NCBI GenBank assembly: GCA_018402585.1
Contig: JAGYIO010000006.1
Span: forward strand, 1 to 64,000
DNA: 64,000 nucleotides
Direction: 5' to 3'
Source of the DNA: Chthoniobacterales bacterium
GTDB lineage: Bacteria > Verrucomicrobiota > Verrucomicrobiia > Chthoniobacterales > JACTMZ01
In this document: positions 1 to 9,512 of the stretch, in pieces
Layout of the letters: every line of letters begins with the position of its first letter
Position numbering within the stretch: position 1 is the first letter of the stretch
Made by a program: the position numbers and the translations under genes
Notes under the pieces: model-generated
Told to the model about the DNA's origin: nothing
Databases searched by the model: none
What the model saw: the letters and a program-made list of their open reading frames with translations, nothing else

Positions 1-151
1 CATTGTGCGTGCGGATGCCGTGGCGCGCGGCGCTGTGGCAAAATCGCGCCGTATCACGCGCCTCGTCCGCGGAATACCCGCGCGCCAGATAGGCTCTCGC
101 TACCAACTCGTCATGTTTTTCCGCGGGAACGATGAACCAAGTTTCGGCCAT
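1..151 (-). CDS. Ldh_2-family malate/L-lactate-type dehydrogenase, N-terminal part
   Basis: The first 50 codons of a gene that runs off the left edge. The protein starts MAETWFIVPAEKH and continues through ARFCHSAARHGIRTHN. The last part matches the N-terminal helix and the A..HG..TH signature of NAD(P)-dependent malate/L-lactate/ureidoglycolate dehydrogenases (Ldh_2 family). The ATG lies 2 nt after the gnd stop codon, so the gene is the third member of the 2-hydroxyacid dehydrogenase-gnd operon. The substrate cannot be told from this fragment; a sugar-acid or hydroxy acid oxidation role is inferred from the neighbours. Confidence 0.75.
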   Translation of the reverse strand, partial: MAETWFIVPAEKHDELVARAYLARGYSADEARDTARFCHSAARHGIRTHN

Positions 152-153
152 GA

Positions 154-1653
154 TTAAACCTCGTGCTGCTTTTTGTCCCCGACCCAGTCGAAGTGGAACC
201 ATTGCCCCTTGGGCTGGTCGGTGCGCTCGTAACTGTGCGCGCCGAAGTAGTCGCGTTGGGCTTGGAGCAGGTTGGCCGGCAGGCGGGCCGATCGGTAGCT
301 GTCGAAGTAGGCCAGGGACGCACTGAAGGCGGGGGTCGGGAGGCCAGAAAGCACGGCATCGGAGACGATTTGGCGCCACGGGGATTGGGTGCGTTCGATG
401 ACGTCCTCGAAATACGGGTCGAGGAGAAGATTGGGCAAAGCCGGATCGCGGTCGAAGGCTTCCTTGATCCGCTGCAGGAAGCGCGCCCGAATGATGCAAC
501 CACCACGCCAGATCATGGCAATCTCGCCGAAGTGGAGGGGCCAATTTTGTTCCGCGGCCACTGCACGCATGAGGGCAAAGCCTTGGGCATAGGAGCAGAT
601 TTTCGAGGCGTAGAGCGAATCGCGCACCGCGTCGATCAGTTCCTGCCTGTCGCCGGGGAAGTGGGCGGCCGGGCCTTGGAGAATTTTCGCCGCGGCCACG
701 CGCTCTTCCTTGAGCGCGCTGATGCAGCGGGCGAAGACGGCTTCCGAGATGGTCGAGATCGGGATGCCGGCGTTGAGCCCGTCGGTCACGGTCCACTTGC
801 CGGTCCCTTTCTGGCCGGCGCGGTCCATGATGACGTCGACAATCGGCACGCCGGTCACGGGATCGTTCACCGCGAGGATGTTGGCCGTGATTTCAATGAG
901 GAAGGAATCAAGGTCGCCGGCGTTCCACGAGGCGAAGGCCTGCTGGGTTTCCTCCACGGTGAGCCCGATGCCGTGGCGCAGGATGTTGTAGGCCTCGCAG
1001 ATGAGCTGCATGTCGCCGTATTCGATGCCGTTGTGAACCATCTTGACGAAATGGCCGGCGCCGTTGGGTCCGATGTAGGTCGTGCAAGGGACACCGCCTT
1101 GGACCGGTTTCCCGGGGGCCGCGCCTTCGAGCGGCTTGCCGGTCTTTGCGTCCACCTTGGCGGCGATCGCGTTCCAGATCGGAGCGAGTTCCTGCCAGGA
1201 GGATTCCGCGCCGCCGGGCATGAGGGACGGACCAAAGCGCGCGCCCTCTTCGCCGCCGGAGACGCCGGAGCCGATGAAGCGGAGATGTTTGGTCGTGAGG
1301 TCTTTTTCGCGGCGGATGGTGTCCGACCACAAGGCGTTGCCGCCGTCAATGATGATGTCATCTTTCTCGAGCAGAGGCACGAGGCTGTCGATCACGGCGT
1401 CGGTCGCCCGGCCGGCTTGGACGAGGATGATGATTTTGCGCGGGCGTTGGATCGAGGCGACGAAGTCTTCGAGCGTCAGCGCCGCATGGAGTCCGCCGGG
1501 CGTGTCGGGGTGCTTTTTGACGAATTCCTCGGTCTTTGCCGTCGTGCGGTTGTAGACGGAAATACGGAAACCGTGGTCGGCGATGTTCAGCGCGAGGTTT
1601 TGTCCCATCACGGCGAGGCCGATGAGACCGATGTCGGAGAGTTCTTTGCTCAT
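154..1653 (-). CDS. gnd: 6-phosphogluconate dehydrogenase, decarboxylating
   Basis: A 499-residue NADP-dependent 6-phosphogluconate dehydrogenase that makes ribulose 5-phosphate and CO2 in the oxidative pentose phosphate pathway. The N-terminal Rossmann motif is [18 protein letters not shown]. The substrate motif [19 protein letters not shown], the catalytic Lys region [13 protein letters not shown] and the C-terminal segment FGAHSYER are all present. Compared with the E. coli enzyme there is an insertion of roughly 20 residues before YIGPNGAGH. The start is the ATG at 1653, 5 nt after the stop of the broken 2-hydroxyacid dehydrogenase. The reading frame stays open upstream to 2460, but that extension is the frame-shifted upstream gene, not an N-terminal fusion. 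The gene is intact although both neighbouring regulatory and catabolic genes are broken. Confidence 0.95.
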   Translation of the reverse strand: MSKELSDIGLIGLAVMGQNLALNIADHGFRISVYNRTTAKTEEFVKKHPDTPGGLHAALTLEDFVASIQRPRKIIILVQAGRATDAVIDSLVPLLEKDDIIIDGGNALWSDTIRREKDLTTKHLRFIGSGVSGGEEGARFGPSLMPGGAESSWQELAPIWNAIAAKVDAKTGKPLEGAAPGKPVQGGVPCTTYIGPNGAGHFVKMVHNGIEYGDMQLICEAYNILRHGIGLTVEETQQAFASWNAGDLDSFLIEITANILAVNDPVTGVPIVDVIMDRAGQKGTGKWTVTDGLNAGIPISTISEAVFARCISALKEERVAAAKILQGPAAHFPGDRQELIDAVRDSLYASKICSYAQGFALMRAVAAEQNWPLHFGEIAMIWRGGCIIRARFLQRIKEAFDRDPALPNLLLDPYFEDVIERTQSPWRQIVSDAVLSGLPTPAFSASLAYFDSYRSARLPANLLQAQRDYFGAHSYERTDQPKGQWFHFDWVGDKKQHEV

Positions 1654-1658
1654 GTGCT

Positions 1659-2615
1659 TCAGATTTTGTTGGCTTGGGCGAGAGCGGGCTGGCCCTCGAG
1701 GATATTGATCATATTTTGCGCCGCCATGGTGGCTTGGCGCACCACGCTTTCGTAGGTTCGCGAGCCGATGTGCGGGGTGATGACCGCGCCGCGGCACTTC
1801 AGCAGCGGGTGATCGGGACCGGGCGGTTCCTCGTCGAGAACGTCGGCGCCGTAGCCGGCGATCTGCCCCGCGCCGAGGGCGGCGGCCAGCGCGGCGCTGT
1901 CGACCAGTTCGCCGCGCGCGCAATTGAGCAGTACGGCGTTTTCTTGAGAGCTTGAGGCGCTCCGCGTTGATGAAATTTTTCGTCTCCGGCGTGAGGTTCA
2001 TGTGCAGGGACACGATGTCGGAGCGCCGGATGAGATCGTCCACCTCGTCGACCCGCTCGACACCGTGGGCCTGGGCGAAGTCCGCATCCCAATAGACGTC
2101 GTAACCCAGCACGTTCAGGCCGAAGGCGCGGGCGCGGACGGCGACTTCCTTGCCGATGCGACCCAGACCGGCGATGCCGATGGTCTTTCCCATCAGTTCG
2201 TGACCCGTGAGGCGTTGCCATTTTCCCGCGTGGACGGCATTGCACTGCTCGACGATCTGGCGATAAATGGCGAGAAGGAGCCCGAAGGTGTGTTCGGCCA
2301 CCGTCGTGTGGTTGACTCCCGGACAGAACGTAACGGGGATTTTCAGTGCGGTCGCCGAGGTGACGTCCACTTTGTCGAGTCCGATGCCGTATTTGGCCAC
2401 GACCTTGAGGCGCGGCAGAGATTTTTCAAGACGGCGCGCGTGATTGCGTCGTCGCCGCAAAGCAACGCGTCAAAATCCCCGGCCAACTCGAGCATGCGCG
2501 CTTCGTTGAGCGGACCGCGCTCGCGGACGATTTCGTAGCCTTTTGCGCCAGCGAGATCGTGGTGCGGACCGGGTGTGTCTTGGAAAGATGTGGTGGTGAG
2601 GAGAATTTTGGTCAT
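1659..2615 (-). pseudogene. D-isomer-specific 2-hydroxyacid dehydrogenase, two frameshifts
   Basis: The gene starts MTKILLTTTSFQDTPG at 2615 and ends QANKI at 1659. It encodes a phosphoglycerate dehydrogenase-like enzyme with the NAD motif GLGRIGKE, then [15 protein letters not shown], and the catalytic His in [10 protein letters not shown]. Two frame changes are needed to read it. One is at the T run 2422-2426, where LKNLC must become [15 protein letters not shown], as if one base is missing from TTGGAAAAA. The other is near 1939-1950, between AERLKLS and ENAVLLN. Apart from these the family sequence is continuous, so this is either a recent pseudogene or carries sequence errors. It is the first gene of the operon with gnd and the Ldh_2 gene and is divergent from the AraC gene. 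Confidence 0.85.
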
Positions 2616-2731
2616 GTGGAAACGGGGACATCAGGAGAAGACAGATTTCATCCACCACCCTAGTGCACCCCACCCGCTGCTGAAGGAAACAAGTGTAGCA
2701 CCGCCGCAGGTATGGTATAAATTGCTACTTC
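2616..2731. promoter_or_regulatory. Divergent intergenic region, AraC gene / dehydrogenase operon
   Basis: This 116-bp gap separates two divergent genes and must hold both promoters. A TATAAA at 2716-2721 could be a -10 box for the AraC gene, but it lies only about 10 nt before the GTG start, which would give a very short leader. No clear -35 box or operator is visible. An AraC-type protein beside a divergent dehydrogenase operon is a usual local activator layout, which is inference. Confidence 0.35.
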
Positions 2732-3644
2732 GTGAAAGCGGCCCGCGAAATCTACCTGCCCGAACCCGGATCGCCACACTGGATCCCCCGGTCCGCCCCG
2801 GGCGGTTTGCTTTACCTCGCGTGGGGCCGGCGTTTCTACGGCCGCTACCCCATTCCCCTGCGCGTTCACCACGGCTGGACCTATATGGTCGTGCTTTCGG
2901 GGCACCCCGTCCTGCTGGCCGGAGACCAGCGCCAGCGCACCTCGCGAGGATCGCTCATCGTGGCCGGACCCGATGTCCCCTACGGCTGGAATGATCGCCC
3001 GACCGCCCCGTGCTCTCTCCTCGTCTGGTTTTGGAGCCAACCGCCGGAAATCGGCGCGCCTCTGGATAAAATGACCTGCTGGCTGCGCACGGCCGACGCC
3101 GAGACCACGGCGGAACTGGAGCAGTTGCATCGCCTGACCAGGCGCGAGATCCAGCGTCCGGATTCACTGTCGCCGGAGATTCTCGTCGCCTTGAAAAACT
3201 TATCGATGCCAACCTGGCGCGCAGCGCCGCGGCCCGGCCGAGACTGGAACGCGTGATGCCCACCGACTCCAACTGGCCGAACAATGGATGCGACGGCATC
3301 TCGACGTGCGGGCACCGGCGGCCGCGTTGGCCGATTACCTCGGGGTTTCTCCGATGGGCCTGCAGCGCTTGTTCCGCGAGGCAACCGGCCGGGCGCCCGG
3401 CCAAGCCTTGCTCGAGATGAAGATGCGCGAAGCCTCCCGCCTGCTCTCCCGGCCGGGCAGCACGGTGAAAGAAACCGCTCTCACGCTCGGCTACCGGCAT
3501 CCGGGCGATTTCACCCGCGCCTACGCCAAATTCCACGGCCACCCGCCCTCGGACCTTTGCCGTTCGCCGACATCCGTGAGAACGTGCACGGCGGCAAGCC
3601 AGCGGCGAAAAATCGGCAATGTCTTTCCCCGGCTTTTGTCATGA
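2732..3644 (+). pseudogene. AraC-family transcriptional regulator, two frameshifts
   Basis: The N-terminal part begins at a GTG (2732) as KAAREIYLPEPGSPHW and forms a cupin-like effector domain with VHHGWTYMVVLSGHP. The C-terminal part is a complete AraC double HTH: ALADYLGVSPMGLQRLFREA and then VKETALTLGYRHPGDFTRAY. Between them two frame changes are needed. One is at the A run near 3190-3199 (VALKNL should be VALEKLIDANLARS), the other near 3265-3275 before LQLAEQWMRRHLDVRAP. As it stands the effector and DNA-binding domains are made in different frames, so no full regulator is produced. The first shift has the same TTG-A5 form as the one in the divergent dehydrogenase gene. Confidence 0.8.
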
Positions 3645-3733
3645 ACTTCTGCGGTTTGTCGACTCGATCCAAGACATCACCCGAGACCCCGGCGCGGAAT
3701 GCCCACGACGCTTTGAGCGCACAAAATTCGAGA

Positions 3734-3753
3734 GCATTTGTCACCATTTTGTC
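3734..3753. repeat. 20-bp att-like repeat, left copy
   Basis: GCATTTGTCACCATTTTGTC differs at one base from GCATTTGTTACCATTTTGTC at 19110-19129. Similarity continues loosely beyond the core, where both copies have ACCAT followed by a CCGGAA..TCCG palindrome. The right copy lies next to the tRNA-fMet terminator. The two may be the ends of an integrated island or a dispersed repeat. The surrounding 3645-3894 stretch holds no gene I can recognise. Confidence 0.45.
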
Positions 3754-3894
3754 CTGACCATGCAAAGCGCCGGAATTCCGAACCGTGCGGCAGGTTACTA
3801 AGCCCAACGGACCTCTTCGGACCTTCGCGCCGGCATCCTGAGCACGCTTGCCACAGAGTGATGACGGCACCTCAAGCGGCACTTCGCCGAATTT

Positions 3895-4406
3895 TTAGAT
3901 CAGCGAGTATTGATGGGTGGTTGGGTCTCCACCAGAGCGCGGAACATCCTCTGCGTGTTCATTTAAGTCGCTCGTTAGCTCCGAGAGGTAAACCGCGTCC
4001 GAGGTGGTGTGGCCGGCGAACATCACCGGCATAAGTGCGGGGAAGTAGCGGTCGGCCATTTCGAGCGCCATTCTATGAAAGCCATGATCGTCTCATTGCT
4101 GAGCGCGGCGGAACCGATAATGTGGCCGACGCGATAACGGAGCCTTCCATTATCCATATCCAGATCGAAATGGCCGATGATGAGGGGATAGTTGGCACGC
4201 GCCACTACCTCGGCGACTAGCGGACGCATCTCCTCATGAGCCGCCGCGACCGGAATCTCCAAAGTGACCTGCAAAACCTGATCATTCGGCGTCACTTGCA
4301 GACCAAGTTCGTAGCGAGCGGCTGCACCATTGACCGAAACGGCAACAAGCTTCACCTCGATGTTTGAGCGGTGGGTAATCTGGTTGTCGCGGCAGTAGTC
4401 CAACAA
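3895..4406 (-). pseudogene. YbjN-domain protein, truncated and frameshifted
   Basis: The minus-strand frame from 4406 reads LLDYCRDNQITHR and then VVARANYPLIIGHFDLDM DNGRLRYRVGH. This is the core of the YbjN family, a small predicted chaperone-like fold. Near 4065-4075 the frame changes and the usual family C-terminus follows in another frame: MALEMADRYFPALMPV and DAVYLSELTSDLNEH, ending at a TAA at 3895. The N-terminus lacks the usual first 10-20 residues and a normal start codon. The break lies at the GGGGTCAG sequence near 4417, so the gene looks cut by a mobile remnant and later frameshifted. Function was unknown even when intact. Confidence 0.65.
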
Positions 4407-4564
4407 AGAGCGTGTTTGGGGTCAGATCTTGATTTTTGACATTTCTTGCGTCGTGCCCCCGCCAATTGATATTGGCCCCTCTCCAATTCCACGGCCAACA
4501 ACCGCCCGGAAACCCGCGCTGCCAAAACCTCGCCATCCACAAACTACCAGCCCCCCAAATGCAT
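4407..4564. mobile_element. Mobile-element scar between YbjN-like gene and fucI fragment
   Basis: This 158-bp segment matches neither flanking gene family. It contains GGGGTCAGATCTTGATTTTT at 4417-4436. From memory, strings of this type are often found beside REP-associated (Y1) transposase genes; I could not check this. No transposase gene remains. The segment joins the truncated 5' end of the YbjN-like gene to the truncated 3' end of the fucI copy, so it is the scar of a rearrangement. Confidence 0.3.
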
Positions 4565-5108
4565 CGAAAGCGGCCCAGGTGCTCGGACGGAAGACGTGCG
4601 CGCGGTCGACATTGTGCATGTAGACCGGGATGCGCAGCACGCTGGCCAAACTGATGAGGTCCGCACCGATATGGCCGTAACTCATGACGCCGTGGATGGC
4701 GCCCCAGTTGTCCATCACCGAGTAAGTGTGGCCGAATGGCGTCTGTTCCGTAAGACGCGGGGCGAACCATGTGGCCGGCCACGTCGGGTTGGTGCGTTCC
4801 TCCAGCAGACGGTGCGTCTTGGCCGGCAGTTCGACCGTCTGGCCTTCGGCGATTTGCAGAGCGGGACCGATTCCATGCACGAGGTTGATGCGGTAGGTCG
4901 TGGCCGGCATGCCGCCGCGCGCCACATAGCGCGTGCTCCATCCGCCGCCGGGAAAATAATCGGTAATCGAAGGATGCCATGCCGTGGCGCCGAGGCAGGC
5001 TTTGATTTCCTGCGGCGTGATGTCCCAGAACGGCTTCATGGCCGATTGTCCGCCGATCGTCTGTTCGCCGCAGCCATCGAGGGCCGAGGTTTTGGAATTG
5101 ATGAGCCA
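4565..5108 (-). pseudogene. Second, C-terminal copy of L-fucose isomerase
   Basis: The frame from about 5108 reads [19 protein letters not shown], then [19 protein letters not shown], and ends in [19 protein letters not shown]. Over about 158 residues it differs from the C-terminus of the fucI at 6540-8316 at only around 20 positions by eye. The N-terminal two-thirds of an isomerase is absent, and after STWAAF the sequence becomes unrelated. It cannot encode an active enzyme. fucP lies directly upstream, so the remnant marks either a second fucose operon collapsed onto the first or a partial duplication around fucP. Confidence 0.85.
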
Positions 5109-5168
5109 AACGAAGGGCCGAGGCGAGCACCATTTGCATGGGCGCGCCTTGGGGAAGGACGCTCCGTC

Positions 5169-6428
5169 TTAAGCGCGACGCGGGGCGGCGAGGGCGAAGA
5201 GCAAGATAACCGCGTAGCAAGCCAAGGGCAGCAGGTAGGAGAGACCGACGCCGAGCGCGTCAAGCAAAGCGCCTTGGGCGGGCGTGATGATCGCTCCGCC
5301 GATGATGGCCATGATCATCCCGGATGAAGCCAGCTTGGTGTCTTCGCGCACCACCGAGCAGCCGATTCCGAAAATCGTCGGGAACATGAGCGACATGCAA
5401 CCGGACAGCGCGACGAGGGCGATCACGCCCGGCATGCCCCCGACAAAAACCACAACCAAGGAGAGAAGCACGCCGGCCGATGCCGCGAGGGCAAGCAGCG
5501 TTGCGGCGCGGACGTAATTCATCAGGCCGGTGAAGACCCACCGCGACAGGCCGAAGAGGACAAGGGCTGCGGTGTGGTATTGCAACGCGACTTCTTGCGA
5601 GACGCCGATTTGCTCGGGAATGTAAAAGTTGGTGTAGGTCCAAACCGTGATCTGCAGCCCCACGTAGCAAAACTGCGCGAACACCGCGAAAAGGTAGAAG
5701 CGATTCCGCAACAAGCGCCCGGCAGCCGTGGCGAAGGGCACCTTGTCGTCTTCTTCCGCTGCCAGAGGCATCTTGGTGGCCAGAATGAGAAACCAGACAG
5801 TCACCAGAACGACGGCAATGGCCAAGTAAGGGGCAATGACCGTGGAAAGAGCATCAGGAACCTCGACCGGCGTCATGGACAGACGTCCCTCGTTGTCAAA
5901 AGGTAGCCGCGCCATGATGAAGACTTGGCAAATGAGGATTCCCGCCACGGAGCCGACGGGATTGAACGACTGGGCTAAATTGAGGCGCCGCGTCGCCGAG
6001 TCACCGCGCCCGAGGGCCAGGACGTAGGGATTGGCGTTGGTCTCGAGAATGCCGAGGCCACAGGCGAGCACGTAAAAGGCCAGGCAGAAGAAGGCGAACT
6101 GCGCAGTGAGCATTGCGGGATAAAGCAGTCCGCAGCCCGCGGCGTAGAGACCGAGTCCGACAAGCACACCGGTCTTGTAGTTGAAGCGCCGGGCAATCAT
6201 CGCGCCGGGCAAGGCCATGCAGAAATACCCGCCGTAAAAGGCCATCTGGATGAGCGAGGCTTGGAAAGTCGACATCCCGAAGATTTCCTTGAAAACCTTG
6301 ACCAAGGGGTCGGTGATGTTGTTGGCCACACCCCACCAGAGGAAACAGCTGGCGAGCAAGGCAAACGACCAGAGCGCTCCGCGAGGGACCACGGCGCTTG
6401 AGGCGGCTACCGCTTTGGGTTTGGTCAT
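5169..6428 (-). CDS. fucP: L-fucose:proton symporter, MFS (FucP type)
   Basis: A 419-residue inner-membrane sugar permease of the FucP branch of the major facilitator superfamily. The start MTKPKAVAASSAVVPRG is followed by a first helix with FLWWGVANNITDPLVKVFK, and the family sequence GLGILETNANPYVLALG and LNLAQSFNPVGSVAG is present. About 12 membrane segments can be followed. It lies between the fucI gene and the fucI fragment, so L-fucose or a related 6-deoxyhexose is the expected substrate. The frame is intact, unlike fucI and fucU. Confidence 0.88.
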   Translation of the reverse strand: MTKPKAVAASSAVVPRGALWSFALLASCFLWWGVANNITDPLVKVFKEIFGMSTFQASLIQMAFYGGYFCMALPGAMIARRFNYKTGVLVGLGLYAAGCGLLYPAMLTAQFAFFCLAFYVLACGLGILETNANPYVLALGRGDSATRRLNLAQSFNPVGSVAGILICQVFIMARLPFDNEGRLSMTPVEVPDALSTVIAPYLAIAVVLVTVWFLILATKMPLAAEEDDKVPFATAAGRLLRNRFYLFAVFAQFCYVGLQITVWTYTNFYIPEQIGVSQEVALQYHTAALVLFGLSRWVFTGLMNYVRAATLLALAASAGVLLSLVVVFVGGMPGVIALVALSGCMSLMFPTIFGIGCSVVREDTKLASSGMIMAIIGGAIITPAQGALLDALGVGLSYLLPLACYAVILLFALAAPRRA

Positions 6429-6539
6429 GTCGCTGGAAGAAAAAGTTGGGCGGTACTGACATGTAGTTCATGGATGGCGATGGCATCCCCCCGCTCCGAG
6501 AGCCGACCTTGCATAAACCCAGTGAATGCCGGGTTTCAC

Positions 6540-8316
6540 TCAGTAGAGAGGGCCGAAATTGGCACAGGCGCGGAAGTCGGCGCCCATCAGGTCATCGGTG
6601 CCGAACGCGGCCCAGGCGCTCGGACGGAAGACCTGCGCGCGGTCGACATTGTGCATGTAAACCGGGATGCGCAGGATGCTGGCCAGGCTGAGGAGGTCCG
6701 CGCCGATATGGCCGTAACTCATGACGCAGTGGTTGGCGCCCCAGTTGTTCATCACCGAGTAGGTGTCGCCGAATGGCCCCTGCCCCGTGAGCCGCGGCGC
6801 GAACCACGTGGTCGGCCAGGTCGGGTTGGTGCGTTCCTCGAGCAGGCGGTGCGTCTTGGCTGGCAACTCGACCGTCTGGCCTTCGGCGATTTGCAGCGCC
6901 GGACCGAGGCCTTGCACGAGGTTGATGCGGTAGATCGTGGCCGGCATGCCGCCGCGCGTGACATAACGCGTGCTCCAGCCGCCACCGGGAAAATACTCCG
7001 TGATCGACGGGTGCCATGTCGTCGCGCCGAGGCATGCTCTGATTTCCTGCGGCGTGATGTCCCAAAACGGTTTCATGGCCGGTTGACCGTTGATCGTTTG
7101 TTCGCCGCAACCATCGAGAGCGGCGGGTCCGGAATTGATCAGGTGCAGAACGCCGTGTGCTGCCGCACCAGACGGAGTTTCGCCCGAGACGCGTTTCATG
7201 GCCTCCGCGCTCCAATAAGTGCGCAGGTCGGCGAAAATCTGCGCGGTGTTGGTTAGGAGATGACCGAAGAGCATGCTCGCACCATTCAGCGCGTCATTCT
7301 CTGTGGCGATGATGTAAGGCGCGCGCGGGCCGTTCCAATCGAAGGACGTGCTGAGGATGGCCTCGAGAAAGTCACCGTTTGGCATGTGGTCGGTCCACTG
7401 GCGCTGGCCTTGGAATCCGGAGGCAATGGCATAATGCCCCTGGGCCTCTTCGCCGAATCCCGCCTTCGCCAACTGCGGATTGCCAACCATGAGATCGCGC
7501 GCGATGAGCGCCATCTTCACGGATGTTTCCCATTCGGCATCGAGCTGCTTGCGGGAACGTTTGGTTTTCGGGCTGTTCCAATCCTTGCCTTCCTTGCAAT
7601 TCGCTTTGACCCACTTGAGCGCTTTGGCGAATTCGGATTTGTCGTAAATGCCGCGCTCGATGCGGCGGATGAACTCGGTCATGTCGACCGACTCGACGCG
7701 CATGCCGAGCCAATGCTCGAAAAACGCGGGATCGACGATCGATCCGGCAATGCCCATCGAGGTGCCGCCCATGGCCAGATAAGCGCGCCCGCGCATCGTC
7801 GCTGCGGCGAGACCGGCGCGGACAAAGCGCAGAATTTTCTCCTCCACGTCGGCGGGAATTTTTTGTCCCCGCTTCCTGCACGTCTTGGCCGTAAATCCCG
7901 AAGGCCGGCAACCCCTTCTGCGTGTGCCCGGCCAGCACGGCGGCGAGATAGACCGCGCCCGGACGCTCCGTGCCGTTGAAACCCCACACGGCCTTCGGAG
8001 TCAGCGGGTCGGCGTCCATCGTCTCGGACCCGTAACACCAGCACGGCGTGACGGTGAGCGAGACGCCGACGTTTTCGCGACGGAACTTCTCCGCACAGGC
8101 CGCGGCCTCGGCCACGCCACCGATCGTGGTGTCGGCGATGACGCATTTGACCGGCTCGCCGGTCGGATAGCGCAGCTTCGCGGCGATGAGTTTGGCCGTG
8201 GCTTTGGCCATGTTCATCGTTTGGACTTCGAGCGATTCACGCACGCCGCCGAGGCGGCCGTCGATCGTCGGGCGGATGCCGACTTTCGGAAGGTTGGAGA
8301 GAACGGGGTTGGTCAT
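6540..8316 (-). pseudogene. fucI: L-fucose isomerase with one homopolymer frameshift
   Basis: It would convert L-fucose to L-fuculose. The first part starts [20 protein letters not shown] at 8316 and reads to QDVQEAGTK. The rest, from [20 protein letters not shown] to ANFGPLY at 6540, is in another frame. The two join cleanly if one base is removed from the run of six T at 7859-7864 (AAAAAA on the coding strand), giving [14 protein letters not shown]. With that single change the gene is about 591 codons, normal for FucI, with GGTSMG and the C-terminal SYGHIGADL region present. It may be a sequencing error or a very recent inactivation. It sits downstream of the aldolase gene and upstream of fucP. 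Confidence 0.85.
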
Positions 8317-8386
8317 GGGGAAGTGTTCAGTGTTCAGATTACAGTTTTCAGCGTGTTGAAATTTTCGTGCGCAGACTGGTCTTAAC

Positions 8387-9160
8387 TTAAGCCGGACCTT
8401 TGACGATTTGTGCACGGCGGTAGTGCTCGTCGGGACGCTGGTCGATGCGCTCGCTGACCGCGGAAGGCAGAAACTTCGGGCCGCCGACAGCAAGCGTGCC
8501 AGCGAAGATGCGCGCCCATTTGTCGAGCATAAGAAGAGTGTTGAGCACTTCCTTCTCGCTCGCGCCGAGGGCGACCGGTCCGTGGTTTTCCAAAAGGATG
8601 ACCTTGGGTGCCGTCCCGTGCGCGGCGCGGAACTCGCGAAGAACCCGGCGCACCTCGCGGGCCAGTTCGAGTCCCGGGTCGATGTAGGGCACCGCGGCAA
8701 CATGCCGTCCGCAGACCACGATGGCATCGGGGAAAATGTGGCCAAGGAATGGCTTCGCGCCGTGCTCGGAGCAAAGGACGGACATCACCGACTCGGCGTG
8801 GCAATGGCCGACCCATTGCGCGCCGCCTTCGGTAAGGCAGACCGCGTGCATGAATGTCTCCACCGAGGGCAATTTCGGCGATTGATCGGCGCGGGAATTT
8901 TCCAAGACCTTCCGGACACCCACGTCGTCAAGAGTCTGATCCTCCAAAGCGGCGAGCACCTTCGCCATGTCCACGCGACTGACACCGGATTCGTCGAGGT
9001 CGGACAAACTGCAGCCCGACGATTTGACCAAGAAGGTGCCGTCGCCGAGGTCCACGCTGGTATTGCCTTCGCCGAGGATGGCCAAACGGCGGTCCTCGCG
9101 GCCGATTTGCCGGGACAGGGAAATCAAACCGGACAGAGCATCACCCGTCGGAGGATTCAA
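8387..9160 (-). CDS. Class II aldolase (L-fuculose-phosphate aldolase-like)
   Basis: A 257-residue zinc-dependent class II aldolase/adducin family protein. The phosphate/substrate loop GEGNTSV, the strand [10 protein letters not shown], the His pair in [11 protein letters not shown] and the later HG pair in ENHGPVALG are present. It starts with TTG at 9160, and that codon overlaps the TGA stop of fucU (TTGA), so it was translationally coupled to fucU. It is longer than E. coli FucA (about 215 residues), so related substrates such as rhamnulose phosphate are possible. The fucose context favours cleavage of fuculose 1-phosphate. No fuculokinase gene lies in the window. Confidence 0.8.
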   Translation of the reverse strand: MNPPTGDALSGLISLSRQIGREDRRLAILGEGNTSVDLGDGTFLVKSSGCSLSDLDESGVSRVDMAKVLAALEDQTLDDVGVRKVLENSRADQSPKLPSVETFMHAVCLTEGGAQWVGHCHAESVMSVLCSEHGAKPFLGHIFPDAIVVCGRHVAAVPYIDPGLELAREVRRVLREFRAAHGTAPKVILLENHGPVALGASEKEVLNTLLMLDKWARIFAGTLAVGGPKFLPSAVSERIDQRPDEHYRRAQIVKGPA

Positions 9161-9420
9161 GCGGTTACTCCTTTTTTCAAAATGAGGTTGCCGTATTTGG
9201 CGGTTTCGCCCGTCATGACCACGGCGTAGGCGTTCCGGGCCCGATCGTAGAAAGCAAAACGGTCGATGCGCTCCGGTGCGGGAGCATCGGACAACGGCAC
9301 GGATAGCCGCGGGTATTTCTCCTCCACGGCGGATCAGGGTGTCGCCGGGACGGCGCCATCATGACCAGGGCGGGGCATAAGCATCGAGGGCAAAGAGAGG
9401 CAGATTCCGGAGAGGAGGCG
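9157..9420 (-). pseudogene. fucU: L-fucose mutarotase FucU/RbsD family, truncated and frameshifted
   Basis: The C-terminal end reads [19 protein letters not shown], then [19 protein letters not shown]. This is the hallmark end of FucU, which interconverts fucose anomers. Further upstream, pieces of the family sequence ([27 protein letters not shown]) appear in at least three different frames, so several indels have accumulated between about 9300 and 9390. The match stops near 9420, where a DNA ligase-like fragment begins. About half of the protein, including the N-terminal ISPLISPELL-type segment, is gone. The gene was first in the fucose operon and lost its 5' end at this junction. Confidence 0.75.
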
Positions 9421-9423
9421 GGA

Positions 9424-9512
9424 CAATGCACCACCGCCCGCCAGCCGTTGTACTTCGGCTCTGCATACCACAGCCCGATCTTCTTCGGCGCTCTATCAAG
9501 CTTGCCCCCTTG
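9424..9512 (-). pseudogene. Fragment of a second polynucleotide ligase
   Basis: About 30 codons read QGGKLDRAPKKIGLWYAEPK followed by YNGWRAVVHC. AEPKYNGWR resembles the adenylation motif KxDG/KxNG of ATP-dependent DNA/RNA ligases. Nothing downstream of VVHC belongs to a ligase; fucU sequence follows at once. The part before the motif continues into leader-like DNA, including CTGATAAACGCG at 9561-9572, a string also found in the leaders near 11.5 and 16.6 kb. It is a 5' stub left at the junction. The complete ligase at 15202-16089 is a different sequence. Confidence 0.45.

Noticed and set aside
163-1755. Long open frame of about 530 codons opposite gnd
   Set aside because: It is the mirror of a highly conserved gnd in GC-rich DNA, has no family resemblance and no own ribosome site.
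154-2460. One 768-codon open frame joining a dehydrogenase-like N-terminus to gnd
   Set aside because: The join is an out-of-frame stretch of Arg-rich sequence. The upstream gene's true continuation is in another frame and ends at 1659, and gnd has its own ATG at 1653.
6429-6539. AAACCC/GGGTTT hairpin between fucI and fucP as a terminator
   Set aside because: The stem is only 6 bp with a 10-nt loop and no T run, and fucP appears to belong to the same operon.
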